A stretch of DNA of 64,000 nt from CAVTWS01 sp963738445 (GTDB lineage Bacteria > Actinomycetota > Acidimicrobiia > Acidimicrobiales > SHLQ01): positions 310,001 to 374,000 of the forward strand of contig CAVTWS010000015.1 of the NCBI GenBank assembly GCA_963738445.1, in the 5' to 3' direction. The notes beneath the pieces were generated by a model. The model made no database searches. It saw only the letters and a program-made list of their open reading frames with translations, and was not told where the DNA came from. The position numbers were made by a program, and so were the translations under genes. The first letter of the stretch is position 1. Each line of letters opens with the position of its first letter. Of this stretch, positions 29,712 to 39,711 are shown in pieces.

Positions 29712-30350
29712 GCCTCGACTGGCGGCGGACCGTCGTACTCGTGCTGGCCGCCGGAATCCTCCTGGCGTCGTGCTCGGGCGACGACGACGATGCGCCATCG
29801 GCCGAATCGGCCGACCCGTCAGTTCCCGCCGACCCGTCGACGACCTCACCCTCGGATGAGTCGTCCTCGACGAGTGCCGCGGCGGCGGGCGATTCGGCCA
29901 CCCCCGACAGCGCCACGACCCAGGTGCCGCCCGTTCCGAGTACGACGGTCGTCGCCGACGAACCGTCCACCCCCCGCGCCTCCTCCCGGCTCCCCGCCGG
30001 CCTCGGCACCGACCTCCGCTCTCGTCGCCCCGCCCGTCACGTTGGCCCCCGCGGGCGTTGGCGTGCCCGACGAGCCGCCGCTCAACGAGGCCGGCCTCCC
30101 GATCACCATCGACGAGACGGCCCAGTTGGCCTGCGCGAACAACCAGTTCGCGTGGGTCGCCCTGCAACAGGACGACCCTGCCGCCGCTTCCGAGGAGCTG
30201 GGCATCGCCGCCCAACGCGCCTCGGCGAGCGCCGTGCCCGAGGTGGCGTCGTACGCCGCCGACCTCGCTGGAGCGATGGATTCGAACGACCCGCTGGTCG
30301 TGGTCGAGGGCTTCCTCGACCTGTGCGTCGCCCACGGCTTCGAATATTGA
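29708..30350 (+). CDS. Lipoprotein of unknown function (frame-disrupted)
   Basis: GTG 29708 overlaps the previous stop. The N-terminus has a lipoprotein signal (VVLVLAAGILLASC, lipobox LASC) and then an acidic, Ser/Thr/Pro-rich linker of about 60 residues. One extra C in the run 29970-29975 shifts the frame. The other frame continues the linker and ends with a globular domain of about 75 residues (TAQLACANNQFAWVALQQ; VVVEGFLDLCVAHGFEY) with two Cys that could form a disulfide. The repaired protein has about 213 residues. I do not recognise the domain. It would sit on the outer face of the membrane. Confidence 0.65.
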
Positions 30351-30364
30351 CCCGAATCGGGTCA
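30348..30364 (+). terminator. Hairpin at the end of the glycan island
   Basis: TGACCCG (30348-30354) and CGGGTCA (30358-30364) form a 7-bp stem with a 3-nt loop, overlapping the lipoprotein stop codon. It has no T-tract, so termination is only plausible. Confidence 0.4.
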
Positions 30365-30385
30365 GGAATACCGGGGACCGGTCGA

Positions 30386-30415
30386 TTGCGATTCCTCCAG
30401 GTGTCCCCCTAGACT
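30386..30415 (+). promoter_or_regulatory. Promoter of the str operon
   Basis: TTGCGA (30386-30391), an 18-nt spacer and TAGACT (30410-30415) lie about 120 nt upstream of rpsL. This restarts transcription after the island. Confidence 0.6.
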
Positions 30416-30535
30416 TGCTCCTTGGTCCGCCAGCAGGCGGCCACCGTCGCGGGAGCTACCCCGGTCCGGCCCTGCCAGGCCAACGGCCACCGGACTCCCG
30501 ATCGCGTCCGCCGAAGATTTTCCGAGAGGTTCGTC

Positions 30536-30907
30536 GTGCCCACGATTCAGCAGCTGGTCCGAAAGGGCCGCCAATCGAAGCGGCGTAAGGAGTCCACGCC
30601 TGCGCTCAAGGGCGCGCCGCAACGGCGGGGCGTGTGCACCCGCGTCTACACGATGACGCCGAAGAAGCCGAACTCCGCCTTGCGCAAGGTCGCCCGTGTG
30701 CGGCTGACCAGTGGTGTCGAGGTCACCGCCTACATCCCCGGCGAAGGTCACAACCTCCAGGAGCACTCGATGGTGCTCGTCCGCGGAGGCCGTGTGAAGG
30801 ACCTCCCCGGCGTCCGGTACAAGATCATTCGCGGCCATCTCGACGCGTCCGGCGTGCGAGACCGCAAGCAGGCCCGTAGTCGCTACGGCGCCAAGAAGGA
30901 GAGCTGA
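30536..30907 (+). CDS. rpsL: 30S ribosomal protein S12
   Basis: The 123-residue S12 starts at GTG 30536 with GAGAGG upstream. It has both loops at the decoding centre: TPKKPNSALRK and VRGGRVKDLPGVRY. The lysines whose replacement gives streptomycin resistance are present. The start was set at PTIQQLVRKG, the usual N-terminus, although the frame is open further upstream. It is first in the str operon, one base before rpsG. Confidence 0.97.
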   Translation: MPTIQQLVRKGRQSKRRKESTPALKGAPQRRGVCTRVYTMTPKKPNSALRKVARVRLTSGVEVTAYIPGEGHNLQEHSMVLVRGGRVKDLPGVRYKIIRGHLDASGVRDRKQARSRYGAKKES

Positions 30908-30908
30908 C

Positions 30909-31379
30909 GTGCCACGCAAAGGCGCCGCCCCTCGTCGCGAGTTGCAGCCGGACCCGATCTACCGATCGGTCCTCGTCACTCAGATCACGAACAAGATCCT
31001 CCTGCGGGGCAAACGTTCGGTGGCCGAGAAGATCGTCTACGAGGCGCTCGAGATCGTCGCCCAGAAGACCGGTGGCGACCCCATCCCGACGCTCAAGCGG
31101 GCAGTCGACAACGTTCGTCCCCAACTCGAGGTGCGCAGTCGCCGGGTCGGCGGCGCGACCTACCAGGTGCCGGTCGAGGTTCGTCCCCGCCGGGCGAACA
31201 CCTTGGCGGTCCGTTGGCTCGTCGGGTACTCGCGCAAGCGTCGCGAGCGCTCCATGGCCCAGCGACTGGCCAACGAGTTGCTCGATGCGTCGAACGGCGT
31301 GGGCGATTCCGCCAAGCGTCGTGAGGACCTCCACAAGATGGCTGAGTCCAACCGGGCGTTCGCGCATTACCGCTGGTGA
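30909..31379 (+). CDS. rpsG: 30S ribosomal protein S7
   Basis: The protein has 156 residues, the standard size, starting at GTG 30909. It shows the S7 signature near the N-terminus (PRRELQPDPIYRSVLVTQ) and the rRNA-binding helices (GSKRKRRERSMAQRLANELL-like region with YSRKRRERSMAQ). S7 nucleates assembly of the 30S head and usually represses str mRNA translation. A 183-nt leader with alternative hairpins separates it from fusA. Confidence 0.97.
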   Translation: MPRKGAAPRRELQPDPIYRSVLVTQITNKILLRGKRSVAEKIVYEALEIVAQKTGGDPIPTLKRAVDNVRPQLEVRSRRVGGATYQVPVEVRPRRANTLAVRWLVGYSRKRRERSMAQRLANELLDASNGVGDSAKRREDLHKMAESNRAFAHYRW

Positions 31380-31453
31380 TCGGTCGGTCGGTCGGTCGTC
31401 CGATCGTTCGCCTCGGTGTCGTCTCGTCGACACCTCACGCTGATAGTCCGTCG

Positions 31454-31480
31454 CCGCGGGTGAGACCCCGCGGCTCACCC
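31454..31480 (+). promoter_or_regulatory. Mutually exclusive hairpins in the fusA leader
   Basis: CCGCGGG (31454-31460) can pair with CCCGCGG (31467-31473). Alternatively GGGTGAG (31458-31464) can pair with CTCACCC (31474-31480). Both stems have 7 bp and share GGG 31458-31460, so only one can form. This is an attenuator-like arrangement between rpsG and fusA. The first part of the gap also has a short CGGT repeat (about 31379-31397). Confidence 0.45.
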
Positions 31481-31562
31481 ACCGGGACGCCGCTCGGCGC
31501 CCCGGAGACCTGAGCACTCGGCGAGACGCCGAAACCTGTAATGAGATTCGAGGACTCACACC

Positions 31563-33650
<2,088 letters not shown>

Positions 33651-33699
33651 TCGCCGGCACGGGTCCTTCACGCCCCAACCAGCCATCACCCCAAGCAGC

Positions 33700-33801
33700 C
33701 AGTCAAGTCCAGAAGTCAGTCAAGTCCAGAAGTCAGTCAAGTCCAGAAGTCAGTCAAGTCCAGAAGTCAGATAAGTCCAGAAGTCAGAGAAGCAAGGAAG
33801 C
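33700..33801 (+). repeat. 17-bp tandem repeat array between fusA and tuf
   Basis: Four exact copies of CAGTCAAGTCCAGAAGT (33700-33767) are followed by one copy with two changes (33768-33784) and one strongly decayed copy (33785-33801) whose AAGCAAGGAAGC supplies the tuf ribosome-binding region. The array is AT-richer and more purine-rich than its surroundings. Confidence 0.92.
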
Positions 33802-33811
33802 GTAGGAAGCC

Positions 33812-34999
33812 ATGGCCAAAGCGACGTTCGAGCGCACCAAGCCCCACGTCAACGTTGGCACGATGGGCCACATCGACCACGGGAAGACCACCCTGACCGC
33901 GGCGATCACCAAGGTGCTGCACGATCAGGACCCGTCGGGCACGAGTTTCACCGCCTTCGAGAACATCGACAAGGCGCCCGAAGAGCGTCAGCGCGGCATC
34001 ACCATCAACGTGTCGCACGTCGAGTACCAGACGAAGAATCGTCACTACGCGCACGTCGACATGCCGGGTCACGCCGACTACATCAAGAACATGATCACCG
34101 GCGCCGCTCAGGTCGACGGTGCCATCCTCGTCGTCTCGGCCGCCGATGGCCCGATGCCCCAGACCCGTGAGCACGTGCTGTTGGCCCGCCAGGTCGGCGT
34201 TCCGAAGATCATCGTGGCGCTGAACAAGGTCGACATGGTCGACGACGAGGAGCTGCTCGAGCTCGTCGAGCTCGAGGTCCGCGAACTGCTCGACGAGTAC
34301 GACTTCCCGGGCGCCGACACGCCCGTGATCCGGGTGTCGGCGCTGAAGGCCCTCGAGGGTGATGCCGACTACACGGCCAAGATCATCGAGCTCATGGATG
34401 CCGTCGACGAGTACATCCCCGAGCCCGAGCGTGAGATCAACAAGCCCTTCCTGATGCCGATCGAGGATGTCTTCTCCATCACCGGTCGCGGCACAGTGGT
34501 GACCGGCAAGGTCGAGCAGGGCGTCGTCAACACCGGCGACGAGGTCGAGATCATCGGCCTCCGGCCCACCAAGAAGTCGGTCTGCACCGGCGTCGAGATG
34601 TTCCGCAAGCTGCTCAACCAGGGCCAGGCCGGCGACAACATCGGCGCGCTGCTCCGCGGCATCGACAAGAACGAGGTCGAGCGTGGCCAGGTGCTCGCCA
34701 AGCCCGGATCGATCACGCCTCACACCGACTTCGATGCGCAGGTGTACGTGTTGACCACGAAGGAAGGCGGCCGTCACAAGCCGTTCCAGTCGGGTTACCG
34801 CCCGCAGTTCTACTTCCGCACCACGGACGTCACCGGCTCGATCGAGCTGGTCGGCACCGAGATCTGCATGCCTGGCGACAACGCCACCATGCGAGTCGAG
34901 CTCATCGCTCCGATCGCCATGGACGAGGGATTGCGGTTCGCCATCCGCGAGGGTGGCCGCACGGTCGGTGCGGGCTCGGTCACGAAGATCAACAAGTGA
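33812..34999 (+). CDS. tuf: Elongation factor Tu
   Basis: EF-Tu of 395 residues delivers aminoacyl-tRNA to the ribosome. Motifs are GHIDHGKTT, RGITINVSHVEYQT, DMPGHADY and NKVDMVDDEELL. The residue before PGH is Met, where Cys or Ala is more common. Domains 2 and 3 are complete (GTVVTGKVEQGVVNTGDEVE; RPQFYFRTTDVTGSI). ATG 33812 follows the AAGGAAGCGTAGGAAGCC stretch created at the end of the repeat array. It precedes rpsJ. Confidence 0.97.
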   Translation: MAKATFERTKPHVNVGTMGHIDHGKTTLTAAITKVLHDQDPSGTSFTAFENIDKAPEERQRGITINVSHVEYQTKNRHYAHVDMPGHADYIKNMITGAAQVDGAILVVSAADGPMPQTREHVLLARQVGVPKIIVALNKVDMVDDEELLELVELEVRELLDEYDFPGADTPVIRVSALKALEGDADYTAKIIELMDAVDEYIPEPEREINKPFLMPIEDVFSITGRGTVVTGKVEQGVVNTGDEVEIIGLRPTKKSVCTGVEMFRKLLNQGQAGDNIGALLRGIDKNEVERGQVLAKPGSITPHTDFDAQVYVLTTKEGGRHKPFQSGYRPQFYFRTTDVTGSIELVGTEICMPGDNATMRVELIAPIAMDEGLRFAIREGGRTVGAGSVTKINK

Positions 35000-35030
35000 C
35001 CAACCTCACCGAACGAAGCGAGCAGGACTG

Positions 35031-35351
35031 ATGGCAACAGGACAGAAGATCCGCATCCGGCTCAAGGCCTACGACCACGAGATCATCGACCAGTCGGCCC
35101 GCAAGATCGTCGAGACGGTCAAGCGGACCCAGGCCGATGTGCGCGGGCCGGTTCCGCTGCCGACCGACATCCACCGGGTCTGTGTCATTCGGTCACCGCA
35201 CAAGTACAAGGATTCGCGCGAGCACTTCGAGATGCGGATCCACAAGCGTCTGCTCGACATCGTGAATCCAACACCCAAGACGGTGGAGTCACTCCAGCGG
35301 CTCGATCTGCCGGCTGGGGTCGACATCGAGATCAAGATCCAGCAGGTCTGA
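35031..35351 (+). CDS. rpsJ: 30S ribosomal protein S10
   Basis: The 106-residue protein has the normal S10 length, from MATGQKIRIRLKAYDH to the conserved loop VRGPVPLPTDIHRVCVIRSP. S10 (NusE) also takes part in antitermination with NusG. It normally leads the S10 operon directly before rplC. Here a terminator and a reversed permease gene separate it from rplC, so it is the last gene of the str transcription unit. ATG 35031 has GAGCAGGA upstream. Confidence 0.97.
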   Translation: MATGQKIRIRLKAYDHEIIDQSARKIVETVKRTQADVRGPVPLPTDIHRVCVIRSPHKYKDSREHFEMRIHKRLLDIVNPTPKTVESLQRLDLPAGVDIEIKIQQV

Positions 35352-35413
35352 CCTCGGGGTGCGCCACACTGACGTGGGTCGTCCCCTTGCCGTAAGAGCA
35401 TGAACGTGATGAG

Positions 35414-35441
35414 ACCCCGGGGCCCCTGGCCCCGGGGTTTT
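35414..35441 (+). terminator. Intrinsic terminator after rpsJ
   Basis: An 11-bp perfect stem, ACCCCGGGGCC with GGCCCCGGGGT around loop CCT, runs into TTT. It ends the str operon and also serves the 3' end of the convergent permease gene. Confidence 0.88.
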
Positions 35442-35456
35442 GCGTTCTCTCAGGTG

Positions 35457-36674
35457 TCACCCGGGCTGATCGTGGTTCGCTCCGCCACCGAAGCGGCGCA
35501 ACCGGCGGAACCCTTTGCGCCGGCGTCGGCTGGCGTCGAGAGCGTCCTCGGCGATGTCGTAGCGCTGGATGTAGGTCGACACGAACGCCTGGGCGGTGGC
35601 GGCGGCCGGCAGCGCGAGCAGCGCGCCGACGACCCCGAGCACGGCCGCCCCGGCGATGACGGCACCGAACGCGGTGGCGACGTGCAGTGACATCGTGTGG
35701 GCCGTGATGCGCGGCCCGAACACGTAGTTCTCGAGCTGCTGGTAGGCGACGACCACGATGAAGGCGCCGACACCGGCGGTCGGGCTGTCGAGCAGCGCGA
35801 TGGCCACGGGGAGAGCGCCGGCGATGTAGGTGCCGACCACGGGGATGAACTGCGACATGAGGCCGACCCAGAGCGCCATGGGGAGCGGGAACGGGACGTC
35901 GAGGAGGGCGAAGGCGGCGGCGTGGGCCACGGTGGAGATCGCCGCCAGGATCGCTCGGGAGGCGATGTACCCACCGGTCTTCTCGATGGCCAGGTCCCAC
36001 AGTTCGAGCACCTCACGCTGGCGCTCTGCTGGCAGGAAGGAACAGACGTTGCGGCGGAGCTTGGGTCCCTCCGCAACGAGGTAGAAGGTGAACAGGGCGA
36101 TGGTGAAGATCTGGAAGACGAGGTTGATGAGCGTGGTACCCCAGTTGAGGAGGTCGTCCGCGAAGTTGGTCGCGTACTGTTGAACGCCGCCCTCCTCCCA
36201 GTCGCGCTGGAGCTCGCTCGTGTCGACCTCGATGCCGAGCGCGCCGTCGAGCCAGTCCTCCAGGTCCTCGAGGTACGCCGGGACGTTGTCCACGAACTCG
36301 TTGATCTGGTCGGCCAGCACGGCACCCATGGCGAATCCGAAGCCGGATGCGGCGAGGATGACGACCAGGAAGACGGCCCAGGTGCCCACGCCACGCCGGA
36401 TCCCGCGGGTCTCCATGCGGTTGACCGCAGGCTCGATGGCAAACGACGCGAAGAGGGAGACGAGCAGGACGACGATCAGCGGGCGGAGGGCCGTCACCAC
36501 GCCCCGCCCGTAGGTGAAGGCGGCCAGACCCAGGAAATACAGCGCGATCAGGCGCGGCCCCCACGGCGGCAGCCGTTTGGACTGCCGGTCGCGCCTCGTG
36601 ACCGGCTCCGGCGGAACGACCTCGGTGTCGCTGTCCGTGGCCGATCCGGACTTCGGATCGTTCGTCTCGTCCAC
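35457..36674 (-). CDS. AI-2E family transporter (PerM-type permease)
   Basis: The 405-residue protein starts at GTG 36674. It has a polar N-terminus of about 40 residues, seven or eight membrane helices and the family's large amphipathic middle region (DQINEFVDNVPAYLEDLEDW). The conserved end is MSQFIPVVGTYIAGALPV, then YQQLENYVFGPRI. Members export autoinducer-2 or exchange ions; the substrate here is unknown. It lies alone on the minus strand, inserted between rpsJ and rplC. A -10-like TACGGT lies 10 nt upstream of the GTG on the minus strand. Confidence 0.9.
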   Translation of the reverse strand: MDETNDPKSGSATDSDTEVVPPEPVTRRDRQSKRLPPWGPRLIALYFLGLAAFTYGRGVVTALRPLIVVLLVSLFASFAIEPAVNRMETRGIRRGVGTWAVFLVVILAASGFGFAMGAVLADQINEFVDNVPAYLEDLEDWLDGALGIEVDTSELQRDWEEGGVQQYATNFADDLLNWGTTLINLVFQIFTIALFTFYLVAEGPKLRRNVCSFLPAERQREVLELWDLAIEKTGGYIASRAILAAISTVAHAAAFALLDVPFPLPMALWVGLMSQFIPVVGTYIAGALPVAIALLDSPTAGVGAFIVVVAYQQLENYVFGPRITAHTMSLHVATAFGAVIAGAAVLGVVGALLALPAAATAQAFVSTYIQRYDIAEDALDASRRRRKGFRRLRRFGGGANHDQPG

Positions 36675-36757
36675 CCGGCGTCACACCGTAGCCGAACCGC
36701 AGGCGCCGGCCCGTGATGGGTACGGACCGCCGAGCCGCGAACGATCAGGTCCACAGG

Positions 36758-36787
36758 TTGTGGTCCTGCGGGCGACACCGGTAACGT
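36758..36787 (+). promoter_or_regulatory. Promoter for rplC and the rest of the S10 operon
   Basis: TTGTGG (36758-36763), an 18-nt spacer and TAACGT (36782-36787) sit upstream of rplC in the 349-bp gap left by the permease. This promoter would replace the one normally found before rpsJ. Confidence 0.55.
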
Positions 36788-37023
36788 AACCCCCTTGTGC
36801 ACCCCGGCCCGTAGGCCCGGGTTGTAGCCGGAGCATGGATCCGGCTTTGTCTCTGCGAGCTTCCGCGTCGGATGCGCAGGGATGAGATCAACCGACGTCC
36901 GGTCAGGCCCCTCTAGCGGGAACCGATCGGCACAACCGAGAACCCGCTCCGCCGAGCCTGCTCGTGCGGAGCGTTCGCGTGGGCCGCCGTCGGCGGTCCC
37001 GACGAGTCGAGGAACGAGCCGGT
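36788..37023 (+). other. Long leader before rplC
   Basis: This non-coding stretch carries CCCGG/CCGGG around 36803-36821 and a 7-bp hairpin AGCCGGA (36826-36832) with TCCGGCT (36840-36846). An S10-operon leader regulated by L4 is known in other bacteria and is possible here. I see no gene in it; the short open frame at 36882 overlaps rplC and lacks coding signs. Confidence 0.4.
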
Positions 37024-37665
37024 ATGGCGAACAAGGCGATTGTCGGCCGCAAGGTGGGCATGACACAGGTATGGGATGACCAGAACCGCGTCATTCCGGT
37101 CACCGTTGTCGAGGTCACGCCCGCTCGCGTCGTCCAGATCAAGACGACCGAGAACGGTGGCTACAGTGCCCTCCAGGTGACCTTCGGTGAGCAGAAGGCG
37201 AGCCGGCTCACCAAGCCCGAGCTCGGTCACTACGCCAAGGCCGGGGTGGCACCGGGCGTGCAGCTCGTGGAGCTCCGCCTGGACGACGTCAGCGGCTACG
37301 AGATCGGCCAGGCGCTGACCGCCGGCCTGCTCGAACCGGGCGAACGGGTCGACGTGACCGCGGTGAGCAAGGGTCGGGGCTTCACCGGCGCCATGCAGCG
37401 TCACGGGTTCAAGGGCCAGGGCGCCTCGCACGGCAACCACAAGAAGCACCGCTCGCCGGGCTCGATCGGTCAGTGCGCCACTCCGGCTCGAGTGTTCAAG
37501 GGCATGAAGATGGCCGGCCGTCACGGTGGCACCACCACCACGACGCTCAACCTCGAGATCGTCCGCAGCGACGCCGATCAGCAGGTCGTGCTCGTGAAGG
37601 GTGCCGTTCCGGGGCCGCGAGGTGGCACCGTCGTCATCCGTGACGCCGTGAAGGGTGGCAAGTGA
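37024..37665 (+). CDS. rplC: 50S ribosomal protein L3
   Basis: L3 here has 213 residues, from MANKAIVGRKVGMTQVWDD to the C-terminus, with the signature loop around KGRGFTGAMQRHGFKGQGAS that reaches the peptidyl-transferase centre. ATG 37024 has GAGCCGG upstream. It is the first gene of the displaced S10 operon and shares one base with the rplD start (TGATG). Confidence 0.97.
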   Translation: MANKAIVGRKVGMTQVWDDQNRVIPVTVVEVTPARVVQIKTTENGGYSALQVTFGEQKASRLTKPELGHYAKAGVAPGVQLVELRLDDVSGYEIGQALTAGLLEPGERVDVTAVSKGRGFTGAMQRHGFKGQGASHGNHKKHRSPGSIGQCATPARVFKGMKMAGRHGGTTTTTLNLEIVRSDADQQVVLVKGAVPGPRGGTVVIRDAVKGGK

Positions 37666-38297
37666 TGAGCAGCGTTTCCGTCAAGACGGCCGCCGGTGCC
37701 AGCGCCGGCACCGTGGAGCTCGACGAAGCCGTCTTCGGCCGCGAGCCCAACGTGCCGCTGATGCACCAGGTCGTGACCGCCCAGCTCGCCGCTCGCCGAG
37801 CCGGCACCCAACACACGCTCACCCGGGCCGAGGTCCGCGGCGGCGGCGCCAAGCCGTGGCGGCAGAAGGGCACCGGCCGAGCGCGTCAGGGCTCCATCCG
37901 GGCGCCGCACTGGCGTGGCGGCGGAGTCGCCCTCGGCCCCAAGCCCCGCAGCTATGCGCAGCGGACACCCAAGAAGATGATCAAGCTGGCGCTCTGGAGC
38001 GCTCTGTCGGATCGCGCCTCGGAGGGCAGGGTCATCGTGGTCGATGAGTGGTCCTTCTCCGCGCCGAGCACCAAAGCCGCCCGCGTGGCGTTGAACGCGC
38101 TCGGGGTCGACGGACGCTCGCTCGTGGTGCTCGACCGCTCCGATGATCTCGCCCAGCGCAGCTTCCGGAACCTGCCGGACGTCCACGTCTCCTCGATCGG
38201 GGAGCTCAACGCCTACGACGTCCTGGTCAGCGACTACGTGGTGTTCACCAAGGCCGTCGTGCCCTCATCGGCACCTCGTGTCACCGAGGAGGCGTGA
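37665..38297 (+). CDS. rplD: 50S ribosomal protein L4
   Basis: The 210-residue L4 has the extended tunnel loop (RGGGAKPWRQKGTGRARQG, then SIRAPHWRGGG) that lines the exit tunnel with L22. The globular domain ends in ELNAYDVLVSDYVVFT. In enteric bacteria L4 represses the S10 operon. ATG 37665 was chosen over GTG 37662 because it overlaps the rplC stop in the TGATG form used repeatedly in this operon. Confidence 0.96.
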   Translation: MSSVSVKTAAGASAGTVELDEAVFGREPNVPLMHQVVTAQLAARRAGTQHTLTRAEVRGGGAKPWRQKGTGRARQGSIRAPHWRGGGVALGPKPRSYAQRTPKKMIKLALWSALSDRASEGRVIVVDEWSFSAPSTKAARVALNALGVDGRSLVVLDRSDDLAQRSFRNLPDVHVSSIGELNAYDVLVSDYVVFTKAVVPSSAPRVTEEA

Positions 38298-38587
38298 TGA
38301 AGGATCCCCGCGATGTCATCGTGGCGCCCGTCGTGTCGGAGAAGTCCTACGGGCTCATCGACCAGGGCGTCTACACGTTCAACGTGCACTCAGGCGCCAG
38401 CAAGCCCGAGATTCGCGATGCCGTGCAGCGCATCTTCGATGTCTCGGTGGTGAAGGTGAACACGCTCAACCGGGAAGGCAAGCGGAAGCGCAATCGTCGC
38501 TCCGCGACCTTCGGCAAGCGGCCCGACGTCAAGCGGGCCTACGTCACCCTGGCTCCGGGCCAGACGATCGATCTGTTCGAGGTGTAG
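38297..38587 (+). CDS. rplW: 50S ribosomal protein L23
   Basis: L23 of 96 residues lies at the exit of the peptide tunnel, where SRP and trigger factor dock. It shows DVIVAPVVSEKSYGLIDQG and the flexible loop rich in Lys/Arg (NREGKRKRNRRSATFGKR). ATG 38297 shares a base with the rplD stop. The length is standard. Confidence 0.96.
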   Translation: MKDPRDVIVAPVVSEKSYGLIDQGVYTFNVHSGASKPEIRDAVQRIFDVSVVKVNTLNREGKRKRNRRSATFGKRPDVKRAYVTLAPGQTIDLFEV

Positions 38588-38591
38588 TCCA

Positions 38592-39428
38592 GTGGCCCTC
38601 CGCAAACGCAAGCCGACCAGCCCCGGTCGTCGATTCCAGTCCGTCTCGGACTTCAGCGAGATCACCAAGGATCGGCCCGAGAAGTCGCTCCTCGTCAAGA
38701 AGTCCAAGACCGGCGGCCGTAACAACCTCGGCCGCAAGACCGCCCGGCACCGTGGCGGCGGACACAAGCAGCAGTACCGCCTCGTCGACTTCCGTCGGAA
38801 CAAGGACGGTGTGCCCGCCAAGGTCGCCGCCGTCGAGTACGACCCGAACCGCAGCTGCCGCATCTTGCTGCTCCACTACCTCGATGGTGAGAAGCGCTAC
38901 ATCCTGGCCCCCCTGGGGGTGAAGGTCGGCGACATGATCGAGTCTGGTCAGGGCTCCGACATCAAGCCCGGCAACGCCCTCCCGTTGCGCTACATCCCGG
39001 TCGGCACCACGGTGCACAACATCGAGATGCGTCCCGGTGGCGGCGGCAAGATGGCCCGCAGCGCCGGCGCCAGCGTCCAACTGGTCGCCAAGGAAGGCCC
39101 GTACGCCACCCTGCGCCTGCCCAGCACCGAGATGCGTCGGGTGCCGATCGACTGCCGGGCGACCGTCGGTCAGGTCGGAAACGCCGAACACGAGCTGATC
39201 AGCATCGGCAAGGCCGGACGCAACCGCTGGAAGGGCGTCCGCCCCCAGAGCCGTGGCGTGGCCATGAACCCCGTCGACCACCCGCATGGTGGCGGCGAGG
39301 GCAAGACCTCGGGTGGTCGCCACCCTGTTTCGCCGTGGGGCAAGCCTGAGGGCCGTACCCGCGATACCAACAAGCAGTCGCAGAAGCTCCTCGTGCGTCG
39401 TCGGCGCACGCGTGGGGCACGGAGGTAA
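38592..39428 (+). CDS. rplB: 50S ribosomal protein L2
   Basis: The 278-residue L2 begins at GTG 38592, 4 nt after rplW. The key C-terminal signature GVAMNPVDHPHGGGEGK, with the His near the peptidyl-transferase centre, is intact. N-terminal rRNA-binding repeats include RGGGHKQQYRLVDFRR. L2 holds the subunits together and is needed for peptide bond formation. Confidence 0.97.
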   Translation: MALRKRKPTSPGRRFQSVSDFSEITKDRPEKSLLVKKSKTGGRNNLGRKTARHRGGGHKQQYRLVDFRRNKDGVPAKVAAVEYDPNRSCRILLLHYLDGEKRYILAPLGVKVGDMIESGQGSDIKPGNALPLRYIPVGTTVHNIEMRPGGGGKMARSAGASVQLVAKEGPYATLRLPSTEMRRVPIDCRATVGQVGNAEHELISIGKAGRNRWKGVRPQSRGVAMNPVDHPHGGGEGKTSGGRHPVSPWGKPEGRTRDTNKQSQKLLVRRRRTRGARR

Positions 39429-39433
39429 GCGCC

Positions 39434-39711
39434 ATGCCGAGGAGCCTGAAAAGGGGCCGTTCGTCGACGACCATCTCTTGCGCAAGGTCGACGCTCTGAA
39501 CGAACGCAACGAGAAGCAGGTCATCAAGACGTGGTCGCGCCGGTCGACCATCATTCCGGAGATGCTCGGCCACACGTTGGCCGTGCACGACGGCCGCAAG
39601 CACGTTCCGGTGTACGTCACCGAATCGATGGTCGGCCACAAGTTGGGCGAGTTCGCTCCCACCCGGACCTTCAAGTACCACGCCGGTCAGGAGCGGGGAG
39701 GCCGACGCTGA
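39434..39711 (+). CDS. rpsS: 30S ribosomal protein S19 (frame-disrupted)
   Basis: ATG 39434, behind GGAGGT (39421-39426), reads MPRSLKR and then leaves the S19 frame. In the neighbouring frame the protein continues KGPFVDDHLLRKVDALNE and ends properly at 39711 (ESMVGHKLGEFAPTRTFKYH). One more A in the run 39449-39452 restores a normal 92-residue S19. S19 is essential and single-copy, so a sequencing error is much likelier than a true mutation. It shares a base with rplV. Confidence 0.93.

Noticed and set aside
33700..33801. CRISPR-like array
   Set aside because: The 17-bp units are directly adjacent with no spacers and no cas genes are near, so it is a plain tandem repeat.
36882..37079. 65-codon open frame upstream of rplC
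   Set aside because: It runs into the rplC start in another frame and has a Ser/Arg-rich shadow composition.
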